From Leclercia adecarboxylata (GTDB lineage: Bacteria; Pseudomonadota; Gammaproteobacteria; Enterobacterales; Enterobacteriaceae), in NCBI RefSeq assembly GCF_006171285.1, contig NZ_CP040889.1:2418001-2482000 (forward strand): a DNA stretch of 64,000 nt, in the 5' to 3' direction. The notes beneath the pieces are model-generated. The model did no database searches. It had not been told where the DNA came from and saw only the letters and a program-made list of their open reading frames with translations. Position numbers and translations under genes: made by a program. Shown here piece by piece: positions 28,175 through 36,931 of this stretch. Within the stretch, counting starts at the first letter, position 1; each line of letters opens with the position of its first letter.

Positions 28175-30298
28175 CTATACTGTTAACAGCGAATGAGCTT
28201 TAGACAGATCGATAATACGATCAGCTGAAGCAATAGTTGATGGTCTATGGGCTACAATGATCCTGGTAATACTTAAAGAGGATATGGATTCATTGATTAC
28301 AGACTCATTACTAAGATCGAGATGACTGGTTGCTTCATCCATAAATAAAATACTTGGTTTACGGTAGAGCGCTCGAGCAATTAGTATGCGTTGCTTTTGA
28401 CCACCAGAAATCCCCAGGCCTAACTCACCAACAATGGTTTCATAACCCATTGGCATTTTCATGATTTCTTCATGAATATTGCAGCGTTGGGCACACTCAA
28501 TAATAAAATCAAGATCAGCATTATCTTCAAAACCGCTAATATTATCAATAAGCGAACCGGAGAATAAGCGATCCTCTTGAAGTACGCAGGCCGTTCCTAG
28601 TCGATAGTTATTAAGACCAATTTTAGTAATGTCCAGATTATCCGCCATTATATCGCCACTCGTCGGAGTGAGCAGGCCACACATCACTTTCAGGAGTGTT
28701 GTTTTACCCACACCAGAGGGACCAATAAGTGCTACGGATTCGCCCGGCTCAACAGTAATATTTAAATTAGAAAATATCGGCTGAGAAAATGGATCATATT
28801 GATAAGTTAAATTTTTAACTTCAAGCTTTGCACCTTTATTCTCATCGAATACCTTGCGGAAAGGAAGTTCTTTTTCTGGCTCGCTAAAAACAATTTCAGA
28901 AAGACGTTCATTATGCAAGGAAAGCATTCGCAATTGCATTATCAAATCGATTGAACTTGATGCTCGCTGAGAAAATTGACCACGATATGCATTAAAGGCC
29001 ATAAACATCCCGAGGGTCATCTCATTATCAATAACCATAATGGCACCCAACCATAAAACCGCGACCTGATCGATTGAAGTAATAAAGGTATTAATACCAC
29101 CAAACATCATATCGAAACGGGTTTGTTTTATACCGGCGTTACAGGCATCAATATTTATATTAAGCCAATGTTTAGATCGACGTTCTTTTAAGTTTAATGC
29201 CTTAATGGTTGAAATACCGTACAGAGATTCCATGAAATGCGAACCGGAACGTGCACCTTTTACTACTTGCTCTTCGGCCACCTGGCGATAGAAACGATAG
29301 GTAATCAGACGCATGATTGCGTAACATAAGGTGAAGCCTACCACTACCCACACTAACCAGCCACCGTAAAGGGTGAGCATCACCAGCAAACCAATCGTCA
29401 TTATAGAGTCTATAATGCCGCTAACTATACTGTTGGTAAAGATTGAGCGAATAGTATCCAACGACGAAAAACGAGATTGAATATCGCCCAAATGCCGCTT
29501 CTCGAAAAAAGATAACGGTAAGCTACTTAAATGGTCAAAGAGAGTCGTTTTCCATTGGATATCGGTCAACGTATTTAGGGTGAGAGATGTCCAGGCACGT
29601 AGCATGCTGATAAAAGTGCGAAACAGGGTAAAAATCACCAGGCCAATACAAATAACTGAAAGCAGGCTCTGGTCATGAGCCATAATGACATGGTCCGTTA
29701 CCAGTTGGGTGCCAATAGGCATTAGTAAGCCGATAGTTTCAATGACCACGGAAAAGGCGAATATTTTTACCAGAGCAGATTTCAAGCCCACAATATTACG
29801 CATCAAATCGATTAGGCGCAGGCGGGATTTAGCTTGCTCTTGCTGAAAACTGTGATCGGGCCATAGCTCTAAGGCTACACCAGTGAAATTATTAGACATT
29901 TCCTGCAGACTAATGATGCGTTTACCAAGTGCCGGATCGTGTACGATGAAGCTGGATTTACGCACCTTAGTCAGGACCACAAAGTGGTTCATACCCCAGT
30001 GAAGAATGCACGGCAACTTAAGCTGGTTTATTTCATCCAGATCAAGAGCAAGGGCACGGCTTTTTAAGCCAGCATTCTCTGCAGTTTTACTCAGAGATAC
30101 TAATGTCGTTCCTTGAGATGGGCTGCCGAAGCGTTGGCGAAAGTTAAACAGGTCAATATCTAGCCCATAAAAGCTACAAATCATCGCCAAACTGGCTATT
30201 CCGCATTCGGTAGCTTCTGCTTGCAGAATGACCGGTATTTTCTTTGTAAATGAAAAATTAAGTTTGGCTACAATAGATTCAAAAAGATCTTTAGTCAT
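28175..30298 (-). CDS. Microcin-type ABC exporter with C39 peptidase (CvaB-like)
   Basis: 707 residues. The N-terminal C39 peptidase domain has the catalytic Cys32 (QAEATECGIASLAM), His105 (HWGMNHFVVL) and Asp121 (VHDPALGK). Six membrane helices follow (about 160-430), then the ATPase: Walker A GPSGVGKTTL near residue 523, signature ISGGQKQR, Walker B SILFMDEATSHLD and a switch His in IIVAHRPS. It is the CvaB/MchF type, which cleaves double-glycine leaders and exports the peptide. Its start overlaps the adaptor gene end by 8 bp. It probably works with TolC outside this window. Confidence 0.93.
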   Translation of the reverse strand: MTKDLFESIVAKLNFSFTKKIPVILQAEATECGIASLAMICSFYGLDIDLFNFRQRFGSPSQGTTLVSLSKTAENAGLKSRALALDLDEINQLKLPCILHWGMNHFVVLTKVRKSSFIVHDPALGKRIISLQEMSNNFTGVALELWPDHSFQQEQAKSRLRLIDLMRNIVGLKSALVKIFAFSVVIETIGLLMPIGTQLVTDHVIMAHDQSLLSVICIGLVIFTLFRTFISMLRAWTSLTLNTLTDIQWKTTLFDHLSSLPLSFFEKRHLGDIQSRFSSLDTIRSIFTNSIVSGIIDSIMTIGLLVMLTLYGGWLVWVVVGFTLCYAIMRLITYRFYRQVAEEQVVKGARSGSHFMESLYGISTIKALNLKERRSKHWLNINIDACNAGIKQTRFDMMFGGINTFITSIDQVAVLWLGAIMVIDNEMTLGMFMAFNAYRGQFSQRASSSIDLIMQLRMLSLHNERLSEIVFSEPEKELPFRKVFDENKGAKLEVKNLTYQYDPFSQPIFSNLNITVEPGESVALIGPSGVGKTTLLKVMCGLLTPTSGDIMADNLDITKIGLNNYRLGTACVLQEDRLFSGSLIDNISGFEDNADLDFIIECAQRCNIHEEIMKMPMGYETIVGELGLGISGGQKQRILIARALYRKPSILFMDEATSHLDLSNESVINESISSLSITRIIVAHRPSTIASADRIIDLSKAHSLLTV

Positions 30299-31487
30299 GA
30301 ATAGGTCCGCTTACGCTCTGGGCAATTTTATAAAATGGGGTAAACATCCACATATAAAGAGGACGCTCTTCAAGAAATACTATCGCCCGTGCTTTTAATC
30401 CGTTCGATAAATTGAGGTTTTTTCCATTATAACTAAATGTCTTATTTTTAATTTTTACTATTGTTTTATAAAGAGCAAATTCTTGCTGATTAGTACCATT
30501 GTTGACATTAGTGTATTCAGACATCTCTTGACGAGAAGTCGGCACGGAAGATATAGAAAGTATCTCTCCTGGGAATTGTCCAAATTTATCCGATGGAAAT
30601 GCGTCATAACGGATGTTAATAGTGTCTCCAGGCTTAACGTAAGGTATAGTGTTATTTGGTAGCCATAAAACAAGAAAATATTCAACGTTACCGGTTGGTT
30701 TTATTTGTGCCAAACTACTGCCATTTTCTACCATTTGACCTTTTGTGACTGAAAGCGATTCGATGCGACCATCGATAGTTGCTTTGATAACTAAATTACC
30801 ATTCGCATTGGACTCAACGAGTTGATTTTTATAGTCATTTGTTTGATTGAGCTGGCTGGAAATTTGGTTATCAAAATCGGCATTCTTAGTTATTTTGTCG
30901 CTATTAAGCTGTGTGATCTGTGATTCAAGCTGTAACTTCTGGCTCACCAGTGACTGGTACGCACTTTGTTGTTGAAAGTAAAGTGAGTGTTGATAATTAT
31001 ATTGGTCTTTGTTAATTAAACCCCGTTTTAGATAATCATTATAACTAGATAAGTTATCCTGCATTTTTTTTAACCCAGATTGGGTGTTTTTCAGCATGCG
31101 GTTGGTTTCATTAAGCGAATCACTGACTGTTTTAAGTTGCTTATCTAATGCCTTTATTGTTTCAAGCTTATTGTGCTGTAATTTTGAAATTATGTCTTGA
31201 GAGTTGTTGATTTTTTCATTGATAACAGCAGTCTGTGCTTTGCTTACGTTTCCGGTTATCGTTGAACGTGAAACATCGATTTCATATAAAGGCTGTCCTT
31301 TTTTTACTAATGCTCCAATCTGGACATGCTGATTAACGACAAATCCATGCTGTGGAGCAAACACGTTAACAGAATGAGGTAAAGTAATCACTTCTCCACT
31401 GACGTCTATACGTTGAGTGAATGTGCAAAAAATAAGCGCAGAAAGAAGTAAAATAAAAAAACACTTGCGATGAGGCAAATTAGCCAT
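30291..31487 (-). CDS. HlyD/CvaA-type membrane-fusion protein, N-terminus frameshifted
   Basis: 398 residues open from an internal ATG at 31487 (MANLPHRKCFFILLLSALIF). From RIDVSGEVITLPHSVNVFAP onward it matches CvaA of the colicin V system in order: beta-barrel/lipoyl half, long coiled coil (about 80-190), second lipoyl half and a C-terminus ending SPFYKIAQSVSGPIHD-like. It bridges the ABC exporter to TolC. The normal N-terminus is present just upstream in another frame (see 31406-31576), so the ancestral protein was about 427 residues. The internal start still leaves one short hydrophobic helix, so partial function is possible. Confidence 0.85.
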   Translation of the reverse strand: MANLPHRKCFFILLLSALIFCTFTQRIDVSGEVITLPHSVNVFAPQHGFVVNQHVQIGALVKKGQPLYEIDVSRSTITGNVSKAQTAVINEKINNSQDIISKLQHNKLETIKALDKQLKTVSDSLNETNRMLKNTQSGLKKMQDNLSSYNDYLKRGLINKDQYNYQHSLYFQQQSAYQSLVSQKLQLESQITQLNSDKITKNADFDNQISSQLNQTNDYKNQLVESNANGNLVIKATIDGRIESLSVTKGQMVENGSSLAQIKPTGNVEYFLVLWLPNNTIPYVKPGDTINIRYDAFPSDKFGQFPGEILSISSVPTSRQEMSEYTNVNNGTNQQEFALYKTIVKIKNKTFSYNGKNLNLSNGLKARAIVFLEERPLYMWMFTPFYKIAQSVSGPIHD

Positions 31488-31576
31488 ACAGGTAATCCGG
31501 CTAATAAGAGAGCTTTTCCCTTCCAGTGGGCTCTTTTATAATCAATCGCTTCCTTGCGATAAATATTTTTCAACAT
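31406..31576 (-). pseudogene. Out-of-frame N-terminus of the CvaA-like adaptor
   Basis: From an ATG at 31576 the frame reads MLKNIYRKEAIDYKRAHWKG, then a hydrophobic stretch (ALLLAGLPVWLICLIASV), and runs to a TAG at 31406 (56 residues). This is the expected cytoplasmic N-terminus plus membrane anchor of CvaA-like proteins. One extra T in the minus-strand T-run at 31455-31461 (seven T) would join it in frame to FFILLLSALIF...RIDVSGEV and give the family's spacing. Either a true frameshift, slippage-based phase variation, or a sequencing error. Confidence 0.8.
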
Positions 31577-31596
31577 TTTCACTTACTTTTAATAAA

Positions 31597-31629
31597 AAGA
31601 TAGAAATTTGGGAACCAAATTTCTATCTT
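31597..31629 (-). terminator. Strong terminator after the microcin precursor gene
   Basis: A perfect 15-bp stem (AAGATAGAAATTTGG / CCAAATTTCTATCTT) with a GAA loop, followed on the minus strand by TTTTTATT. It lies between the precursor gene and its exporter genes, so the precursor can be made in excess and the exporter needs readthrough or another promoter. Confidence 0.88.
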
Positions 31630-31693
31630 AAATAATTTAGAATAAACCTAATTCAAATTCTAACCATGAGAATTTATAGTTAGATTTTAAGTA

Positions 31694-32062
31694 TTAGGAC
31701 CAGAAGTTAATGGTGCCGTTGATACCACCTTCGAGAGCCATCGTACCGTATTTATAAACATCATCGAAGCCGATTAAAGCGCCACAGACTCCGCCACCGA
31801 TAATGCCGACAACCAGGCCCCAAATCATGCCTACACCCTGACCGATGCTACCAACACCCAGAAGTCCACCGCCTGCACCACCCCAACGACCACCGATAAT
31901 AGAACCGATCATGCCTGCAGCAGCAGCTCCACCAATGGCACCAGTTGTAGCAGAGATTGCATTACCAGCCAGGGTAGATAGTGTGCTGCTGACAGAAGAA
32001 AAATCCCAAGTATAGGCGCCACCAGCGATTGATTCCATTTCAAATACAGTTAATTGTTTCAT
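31694..32062 (-). CDS. Class II microcin-like precursor with double-glycine leader
   Basis: 122 residues. The leader MKQLTVFEMESIAGG has Leu at -12, Thr at -11, Glu at -8, hydrophobic at -7, Ile at -4 and Gly-Gly at -2/-1, as in leaders cut by C39 exporters such as CvaB. The mature part (about 107 residues, starting AYTWDFSS) is rich in Gly and Ala with many GxxxG-type repeats (IGGAAAAGMIGSIIGG; LLGVGSIGQGVGMIWG; VVGIIGGGVCGALIG) and one Cys, and ends NGTINFWS. It resembles membrane-active colicin V-type microcins but I do not recognise the exact family. It has no Ser-rich siderophore-type tail. Confidence 0.82.
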   Translation of the reverse strand: MKQLTVFEMESIAGGAYTWDFSSVSSTLSTLAGNAISATTGAIGGAAAAGMIGSIIGGRWGGAGGGLLGVGSIGQGVGMIWGLVVGIIGGGVCGALIGFDDVYKYGTMALEGGINGTINFWS

Positions 32063-32209
32063 GTTTAATCCTTTAATGAAATATATTATTAATTAATAGA
32101 CCATGACGTTTGGTCCGCCGATAAGATAACGGTTGTAGTAAGTATTGGCAACTGAATTAATTATGAAGAAACATTGAAAAGTAACAGTCAGAGTATTTTT
32201 TCTTTTTAT

Positions 32210-32238
32210 AAAAAAAAGAGTGGCGTGAATACCACTCT
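32210..32238 (-). terminator. Terminator of the fimbrial operon
   Basis: Stem AGAGTGG / CCACTCT followed on the minus strand by a run of about seven T and further AT-rich sequence, 19 bp after the adhesin stop. The 32063-32209 stretch between this and the microcin gene holds no open frame of note and must contain the microcin promoter. Confidence 0.85.
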
Positions 32239-32256
32239 CTGAAATTTAGGATAGCA

Positions 32257-32901
32257 CTACTCCTCCTGAATAATGACTTCCATCATTGCCTTGACATTCC
32301 CTGATGTTATTTCTGATGCATTATCACTAAGTTTGTAATAATCCGCAGTAAAATTTATCGATTGAGAGTTTTTTAAGCTGTCAATACGATATTTATCCGT
32401 ATCGTAAAAGACTATCGGATTGTTATCTTTTTTAAAGATAATACCAACCATGGTAGCTGCCGTCGCTCCTGTTAGCATATTTTCTATTATGCCATTTCCT
32501 GATGAACTGCTTCCTGATATTGGGTTGAACCAATAACTTAAGGTATTGCCAATTGAGTTCATTGGGCAAATTATATTCATTGTAATTGTTTTCTGCGATG
32601 GTGTAGCTGCACCCCGAGAAACTGATAAAAGAACATTCTTTTCAATTTTGTTTAAGGTTATTTGTTTAGGGCCTGAAACTGAGATATCACAAGAACTATC
32701 CTGAAAGTTTATACTCTGAAACTTTACATTTGCAGTTAGTAGCAACCTATCACTGGGTCTCGGGTTGGTGTTTAAATTTCCCGCAGAAAATTTTATATAG
32801 GGATTCGATGACGTTCCTGCTGTATCGATTACTGCTTTCGTTTTTACCAGCCATAGTGTGATAAATTTGTAATCGTTATCAGATTTCTCTTTCGGCACCA
32901 A
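32257..32901 (-). pseudogene. Fimbrial tip adhesin, C-terminal part (cut by IS903-like element)
   Basis: The frame beginning LVPKEKSDNDYKFITLW continues for 214 codons to the stop at 32257. It contains a pilin-like domain (CDISVSGPKQITLNKI, then TITMNIICPM, and a C-terminal strand ending KAMMEVIIQEE) suited to donor-strand exchange. Removing the IS and one 9-bp duplication joins it in frame to the N-terminal part at 33950-34336, giving about 339 residues. The C-terminal part alone has no signal peptide, so the adhesin is very likely non-functional. Last gene of the fimbrial operon. Confidence 0.82.
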
Positions 32902-32909
32902 TACTGAAC

Positions 32910-33960
32910 GGCGTTGTTGCTCAAATCAGGGAACTATCCCGCAGTTTGGTGATCTGATCTCTTAGGTTCACCACCGGGAGCGCCAGATGGGCAAGTCCAA
33001 GCACAAGATCAGCAACTGGAAACAGTACAACCAAGCCTTGGTGCAACGTGGTTCGTTGACCGTCTGGATGGATGAGCAAGCCATCCAGCAGTGGCATTGC
33101 CAGACCCATCATGGCCGCCGAGGGCGAGGCTTCCATTACAGCGACTCCGCCATTGAAACCGCGCTGATGCTCAAGGCGGTATTCAAGCTACCGCTGCGTG
33201 CCTTGGAAGGCTTCATCAACTCGCTGTTCCAGCTGATGAATGTGCCCTTACAGTCGCCGGACTACAGCTGTATCAGCAAGCGCGCCAAGACGGTCGAAAT
33301 CAAGTACCGCCTACCGAGCCATGGCCCAGTAGCTCACCTGGTCATCGATGCCACCGGACTCAAGGTCTATGGCGAGGGCGAATGGAAAATTCGCAAGCAC
33401 GGCAAGGAGAAACGCCGCGTCTGGCGCAAGCTTCACCTGGCCGTAGATGCGGCGACCCATGCCATCGTCGCAGCCGAAGTCAGCCTGGAAACGGTGGGCG
33501 ATAACGAGGTGCTGCCCACGCTGCTCAACCCCTTGCGCCGCAAGATAGAACAAGTCAGCGCCGATGGTGCCTATGACACCAAAGCCTGTTATGCCCTACT
33601 ACAAAAGAAGGGCGCCAAGGCCACCATACCGCCGAGAAAAAATGCGGCATTCTGGAAGACAGGCCATCCACGCAACGAGGCGGTTGCCGCGCTCAAGGCA
33701 GGAGAGCTGGAGCAATGGAAAAAGGACTCTGGCTATCATCAGCGCTCGATAGCTGAGACCGCCATGTATCGCTTCAAGCAGCTCATCGGTCCGAAACTGA
33801 GTCTGCGGAGCTACAACGCCCAGGTGGGTGAGATCCTGGCTGGGGTAAAAGTCATGAACAAGGTCATAGGGCTTGGTATGCCCATTCGGCAGGCCGTCAA
33901 CTAAGCCCGCCCGGCGGGTTGGGGAGCGAGTATCCGACTTTGGATTTGATCAACAAGGCC
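32910..33960 (+). mobile_element. IS5-family insertion sequence, IS903-like (1,051 bp)
   Basis: Imperfect terminal inverted repeats GGCGTTGTTGCTCAAATC (left) and GGCCTTGTTGATCAAATC (right, reverse strand) enclose one transposase gene. The element is flanked by an exact 9-bp duplication ATACTGAAC at 32901-32909 and 33961-33969, the size expected for IS903-group elements. It sits inside the fimbrial adhesin gene. The GC content is clearly higher than that of its surroundings, so it arrived later from another background. Confidence 0.95.
32987..33904 (+). CDS. IS5-family (IS903-like) transposase
   Basis: 305 residues, standard length. The DDE triad is visible as VIDATGLKVYGEGEWK, SADGAYDTK and RSIAETAMYRFKQL. 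The N-terminus KHKISNWKQYNQALVQRGS is the IS903-type start. The gene is complete and the ends are intact, so the element may still be mobile. Confidence 0.95.
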   Translation: MGKSKHKISNWKQYNQALVQRGSLTVWMDEQAIQQWHCQTHHGRRGRGFHYSDSAIETALMLKAVFKLPLRALEGFINSLFQLMNVPLQSPDYSCISKRAKTVEIKYRLPSHGPVAHLVIDATGLKVYGEGEWKIRKHGKEKRRVWRKLHLAVDAATHAIVAAEVSLETVGDNEVLPTLLNPLRRKIEQVSADGAYDTKACYALLQKKGAKATIPPRKNAAFWKTGHPRNEAVAALKAGELEQWKKDSGYHQRSIAETAMYRFKQLIGPKLSLRSYNAQVGEILAGVKVMNKVIGLGMPIRQAVN

Positions 33961-34336
33961 ATACTGAACCCGCAACTGCGGGAGTAAGTGAGCCATTTTT
34001 GCTGGTTAAAATATCAGACACTTGAAAACCGAGACCATCTATACCAGTTTCATACACAGGTTTTCCTTGAATACCGGTTACTCCAGCTACTACAGGTGTG
34101 GAGGATTCAATAATGTACTGATCGCTCATAATTTTTTTGCATTCAAAAGTTTTATAAGGACCGGTAGTTATTTTTTTTGTATAAAGTATTGAACCCACAG
34201 GAATAGTGGGGTCGGTTGCTATTTTAGGGGATAAAGATATAGTGACAATTTCGGAAGTGCCATTGTAAGTACACTTCGCTACAGCTTCGCCGTAGTAACA
34301 GACTAGCCCTAATATAAAGACGATCTTGTTAATCAT
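33950..34336 (-). pseudogene. Fimbrial tip adhesin, N-terminal part (cut by IS903-like element)
   Basis: Begins with a signal peptide (MINKIVFILGLVCYYGEAVA) and an adhesin-domain start with Cys pair (KCTYNG, FECKK). About 125 native codons run to SLTPAVAGSV, after which the frame enters the IS right end and stops (WPC). It follows the usher gene by 21 bp, the usual place of a tip adhesin in chaperone-usher operons. The receptor cannot be predicted. Confidence 0.82.
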
Positions 34337-34357
34337 TTGTAATTCCTTGACTAATGA

Positions 34358-36901
34358 TTAGCGACAAATTGCTTCGGTTTGGATGATGCCGGTAGCTGTG
34401 TCTTCCCTTAACGGTAACTTAAAGGGGGCCCGGCATTGCTGATTTTCGTTTTTTCCCCATTGCACATTAAGAATACCGGTCTGTTTTAAGCCGGACATAT
34501 AGACTATTCCGGCATCACTGACGATATTCGTTTTTTTGGTTAAGTCGGCATCAAGCAATACTGTGGCTCCAAATGGAATATCTTTTCCTTCAGAATTTTT
34601 GAGATGAATAAAGGCGCGCTGGCCGATACTTCCTGCATAATTCGCGCGCACAATAGCACCGCGAGTTGGAACGACAGACTGTGTAGTTTGAGGTAACTCC
34701 ATGTTATCGCTAAGGGTAGCGCTATCCAGAGTAATATCTGTCCGGCGGTATGGAGTGACATACGGAACGATGGCATAGCCGCGATGATCTGTAGAGATCG
34801 AATTATCCGTTACTAATCTGACATCATTTAATCCAGGTGCTTTAACCAGTACCGCCGCATCGGTAATATCCTGACCAAAGGTAATGCCGTCCCTATGAGC
34901 GATCAGACTTCCACTCGCACCGTAATCAATACGCTGGCTATCACGATCATAGCTATACCCTGCATTAATACTGCCTCGAGAGCCATTATAGGTTGCGCGC
35001 ATATCTCCACTGTAGTATTCACGGTTGCTGTATCCCTGTTGAATACTCCAGTCCAGGCTATCGTTTTCAAGAGCAACACCTCCAATGGCAACTGATTGAT
35101 CGGTAGCCCCCGGATTACTGTTTGTAAGCTGATAACTGGTATAGGTGCTAGGTAGCCAGTTACTCATCGGAACTGTAAGAGTAAAACTGATACGCTGGTC
35201 GTCCTGGGCTGTCTTGTCTGAATTACTGCTGTTCCAGGTGTAGCGGTTGTAGCTGTAGCCGATATAGTAATTTATATTTCTCCAGCCACCGTTATAACCG
35301 ATGCTAATAGACTTGTTGGTTCGCTTGTTATCCCAATAATCTTCAATCAGTCCGCTAACCGATATGCTTCCAAGACCGTAACCCAAGCTTTGGTTTACGG
35401 TAAGATTTGTTCTGTTACGTAATGAACGACTAGTAGCATTGCTGCCGTCGTTCGAATAAGTATCAAGTACATCGCTAAGCGAATTAAAGCCCTTTGTAGA
35501 GTAGCGATAACCAGCGATGGTCACGTTAGTTCCTGTTTCTAATATATTTTTACCATAGCGAATTCGCCAAGATTGACCCGACGTTTTATCTTGATCTTGT
35601 TTTTTGGACCATGCTTGAATGACATCCGCAGAAATCGCACCTAAATCACCTAAGTTATAGCCCAGGCCTGCTGACAGTGATTGGTAGTGCGAAGAAAACT
35701 GTGTGCCGCCATAGACAGTCGTGCTACTGGTAGCACCATAGCTCGCTGTCGCCTGTGTGAATGGCGTTTCATCGACTTTGTTATCGTATGGACGATATTT
35801 ACCCGAGGTAACTTCATACTCAAATTGGTTCTCTCTGAGCATGAGCGGTAGTGTGGCGAATGGGACGATAAAGTTCTGAGTCGTCCCGTCGGTTTCCTCG
35901 ACTGAAACGTAGAGATCGCCGCTACCCCCACTTGGATACATGTCTGTTATTTCAAAAGCACCCGGAGCGACATAGGTCTGATAGACCTGATAGCCGTTTT
36001 GTTTAATAACCACCCGGGCATTTGTTTTTGCAATACCGCGCACAACTGGAGCGTAGCCACGCATACTTTCTGGCAGCATGGAGGTATCTGTCGCCAGTTG
36101 AATACCAGTAAATGGCACACTGTCAAAAATACTTGATAAGGATGAGCTTTCACCTAAAACGAGATTACTATTAAGCTTGTGAATACTACGCTGCATATAA
36201 AGATAGGCAGAATCCCACTTTCCAGAATCACTTTGACTTTTATTCCAGGTGCTTAAATTACGTACGCGCCACGGTCCGATGTTTAGACCAGACTGAAGAT
36301 TCAAACTGTAATACTCATCTTTGGCTTCATAATCCTCTGAGCCGCTGAACTGGTAGTTCACCATTAAGGCATTTATACCATCATCAAATTGCTCGGGAGG
36401 AATGTATCCCTGCGCAATATTCAATAAGGCAGCCTGAGGAATAGAGATGCTCAGTCGTTGTGTTGTAAAGTCAAATACAGCTTTGGTATCCGGGATAGCA
36501 TTTAGTCTGGCGCAACCTTGCGAATTTTCTTTTAACATAGTAAAAGAATTTACCTTAACGCCATATTCAGATAGCGTCTGCAGACTTATACAAGGGGCAA
36601 GTTTGATTTGATCATCACTTTTATTATCTTCTTCATCAATAATGAAGGTGATGTTCTTCGTCTCCAGATATCGACCGTTTAAAATGATATCAACACGGTA
36701 CTCGCCTGGTGCTTGGGCATATTTTGTCTGGAATACTGATAAGTCTAGCGTATCAGATGAATTATTATTTACAGCATTAATGAATGCCGGGTCAAAAAAA
36801 TCGCGCGCATGTACTTTGTTATTCAGATCAGGATATAATGCGGAGATCGTTGCCAGACAAAGGGTCGATAATCTTAACAGATCTTTTTTTCTATGTTGCA
36901 T
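34358..36901 (-). CDS. Fimbrial usher (FimD/PapC family)
   Basis: 847 residues with a signal peptide. N-terminal domain (about 35-160; FFDPAFINAVNN, LDLSVF), a 24-stranded barrel with plug (the usher signature PSGGSGDLYVSVEETDGT near residue 320), and C-terminal domains with Cys pair (QCRAPFKLP...AICR). It is the outer-membrane assembly platform and secretion pore for pilin-chaperone complexes. Gap to the chaperone gene 30 bp, to the adhesin 21 bp. No frameshift seen. Confidence 0.95.
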   Translation of the reverse strand: MQHRKKDLLRLSTLCLATISALYPDLNNKVHARDFFDPAFINAVNNNSSDTLDLSVFQTKYAQAPGEYRVDIILNGRYLETKNITFIIDEEDNKSDDQIKLAPCISLQTLSEYGVKVNSFTMLKENSQGCARLNAIPDTKAVFDFTTQRLSISIPQAALLNIAQGYIPPEQFDDGINALMVNYQFSGSEDYEAKDEYYSLNLQSGLNIGPWRVRNLSTWNKSQSDSGKWDSAYLYMQRSIHKLNSNLVLGESSSLSSIFDSVPFTGIQLATDTSMLPESMRGYAPVVRGIAKTNARVVIKQNGYQVYQTYVAPGAFEITDMYPSGGSGDLYVSVEETDGTTQNFIVPFATLPLMLRENQFEYEVTSGKYRPYDNKVDETPFTQATASYGATSSTTVYGGTQFSSHYQSLSAGLGYNLGDLGAISADVIQAWSKKQDQDKTSGQSWRIRYGKNILETGTNVTIAGYRYSTKGFNSLSDVLDTYSNDGSNATSRSLRNRTNLTVNQSLGYGLGSISVSGLIEDYWDNKRTNKSISIGYNGGWRNINYYIGYSYNRYTWNSSNSDKTAQDDQRISFTLTVPMSNWLPSTYTSYQLTNSNPGATDQSVAIGGVALENDSLDWSIQQGYSNREYYSGDMRATYNGSRGSINAGYSYDRDSQRIDYGASGSLIAHRDGITFGQDITDAAVLVKAPGLNDVRLVTDNSISTDHRGYAIVPYVTPYRRTDITLDSATLSDNMELPQTTQSVVPTRGAIVRANYAGSIGQRAFIHLKNSEGKDIPFGATVLLDADLTKKTNIVSDAGIVYMSGLKQTGILNVQWGKNENQQCRAPFKLPLREDTATGIIQTEAICR

Positions 36902-36931
36902 AGATACATCCCTTATATATACAAGCCGCTA

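Noticed and set aside
32063..32209. Possible microcin immunity gene upstream of the precursor
   Set aside because: Every ATG-initiated frame on both strands stops within about 10 codons.
32257..34336. Two separate fimbrial genes
   Set aside because: The 9-bp duplication and exact in-frame rejoining show one adhesin gene split by the IS.
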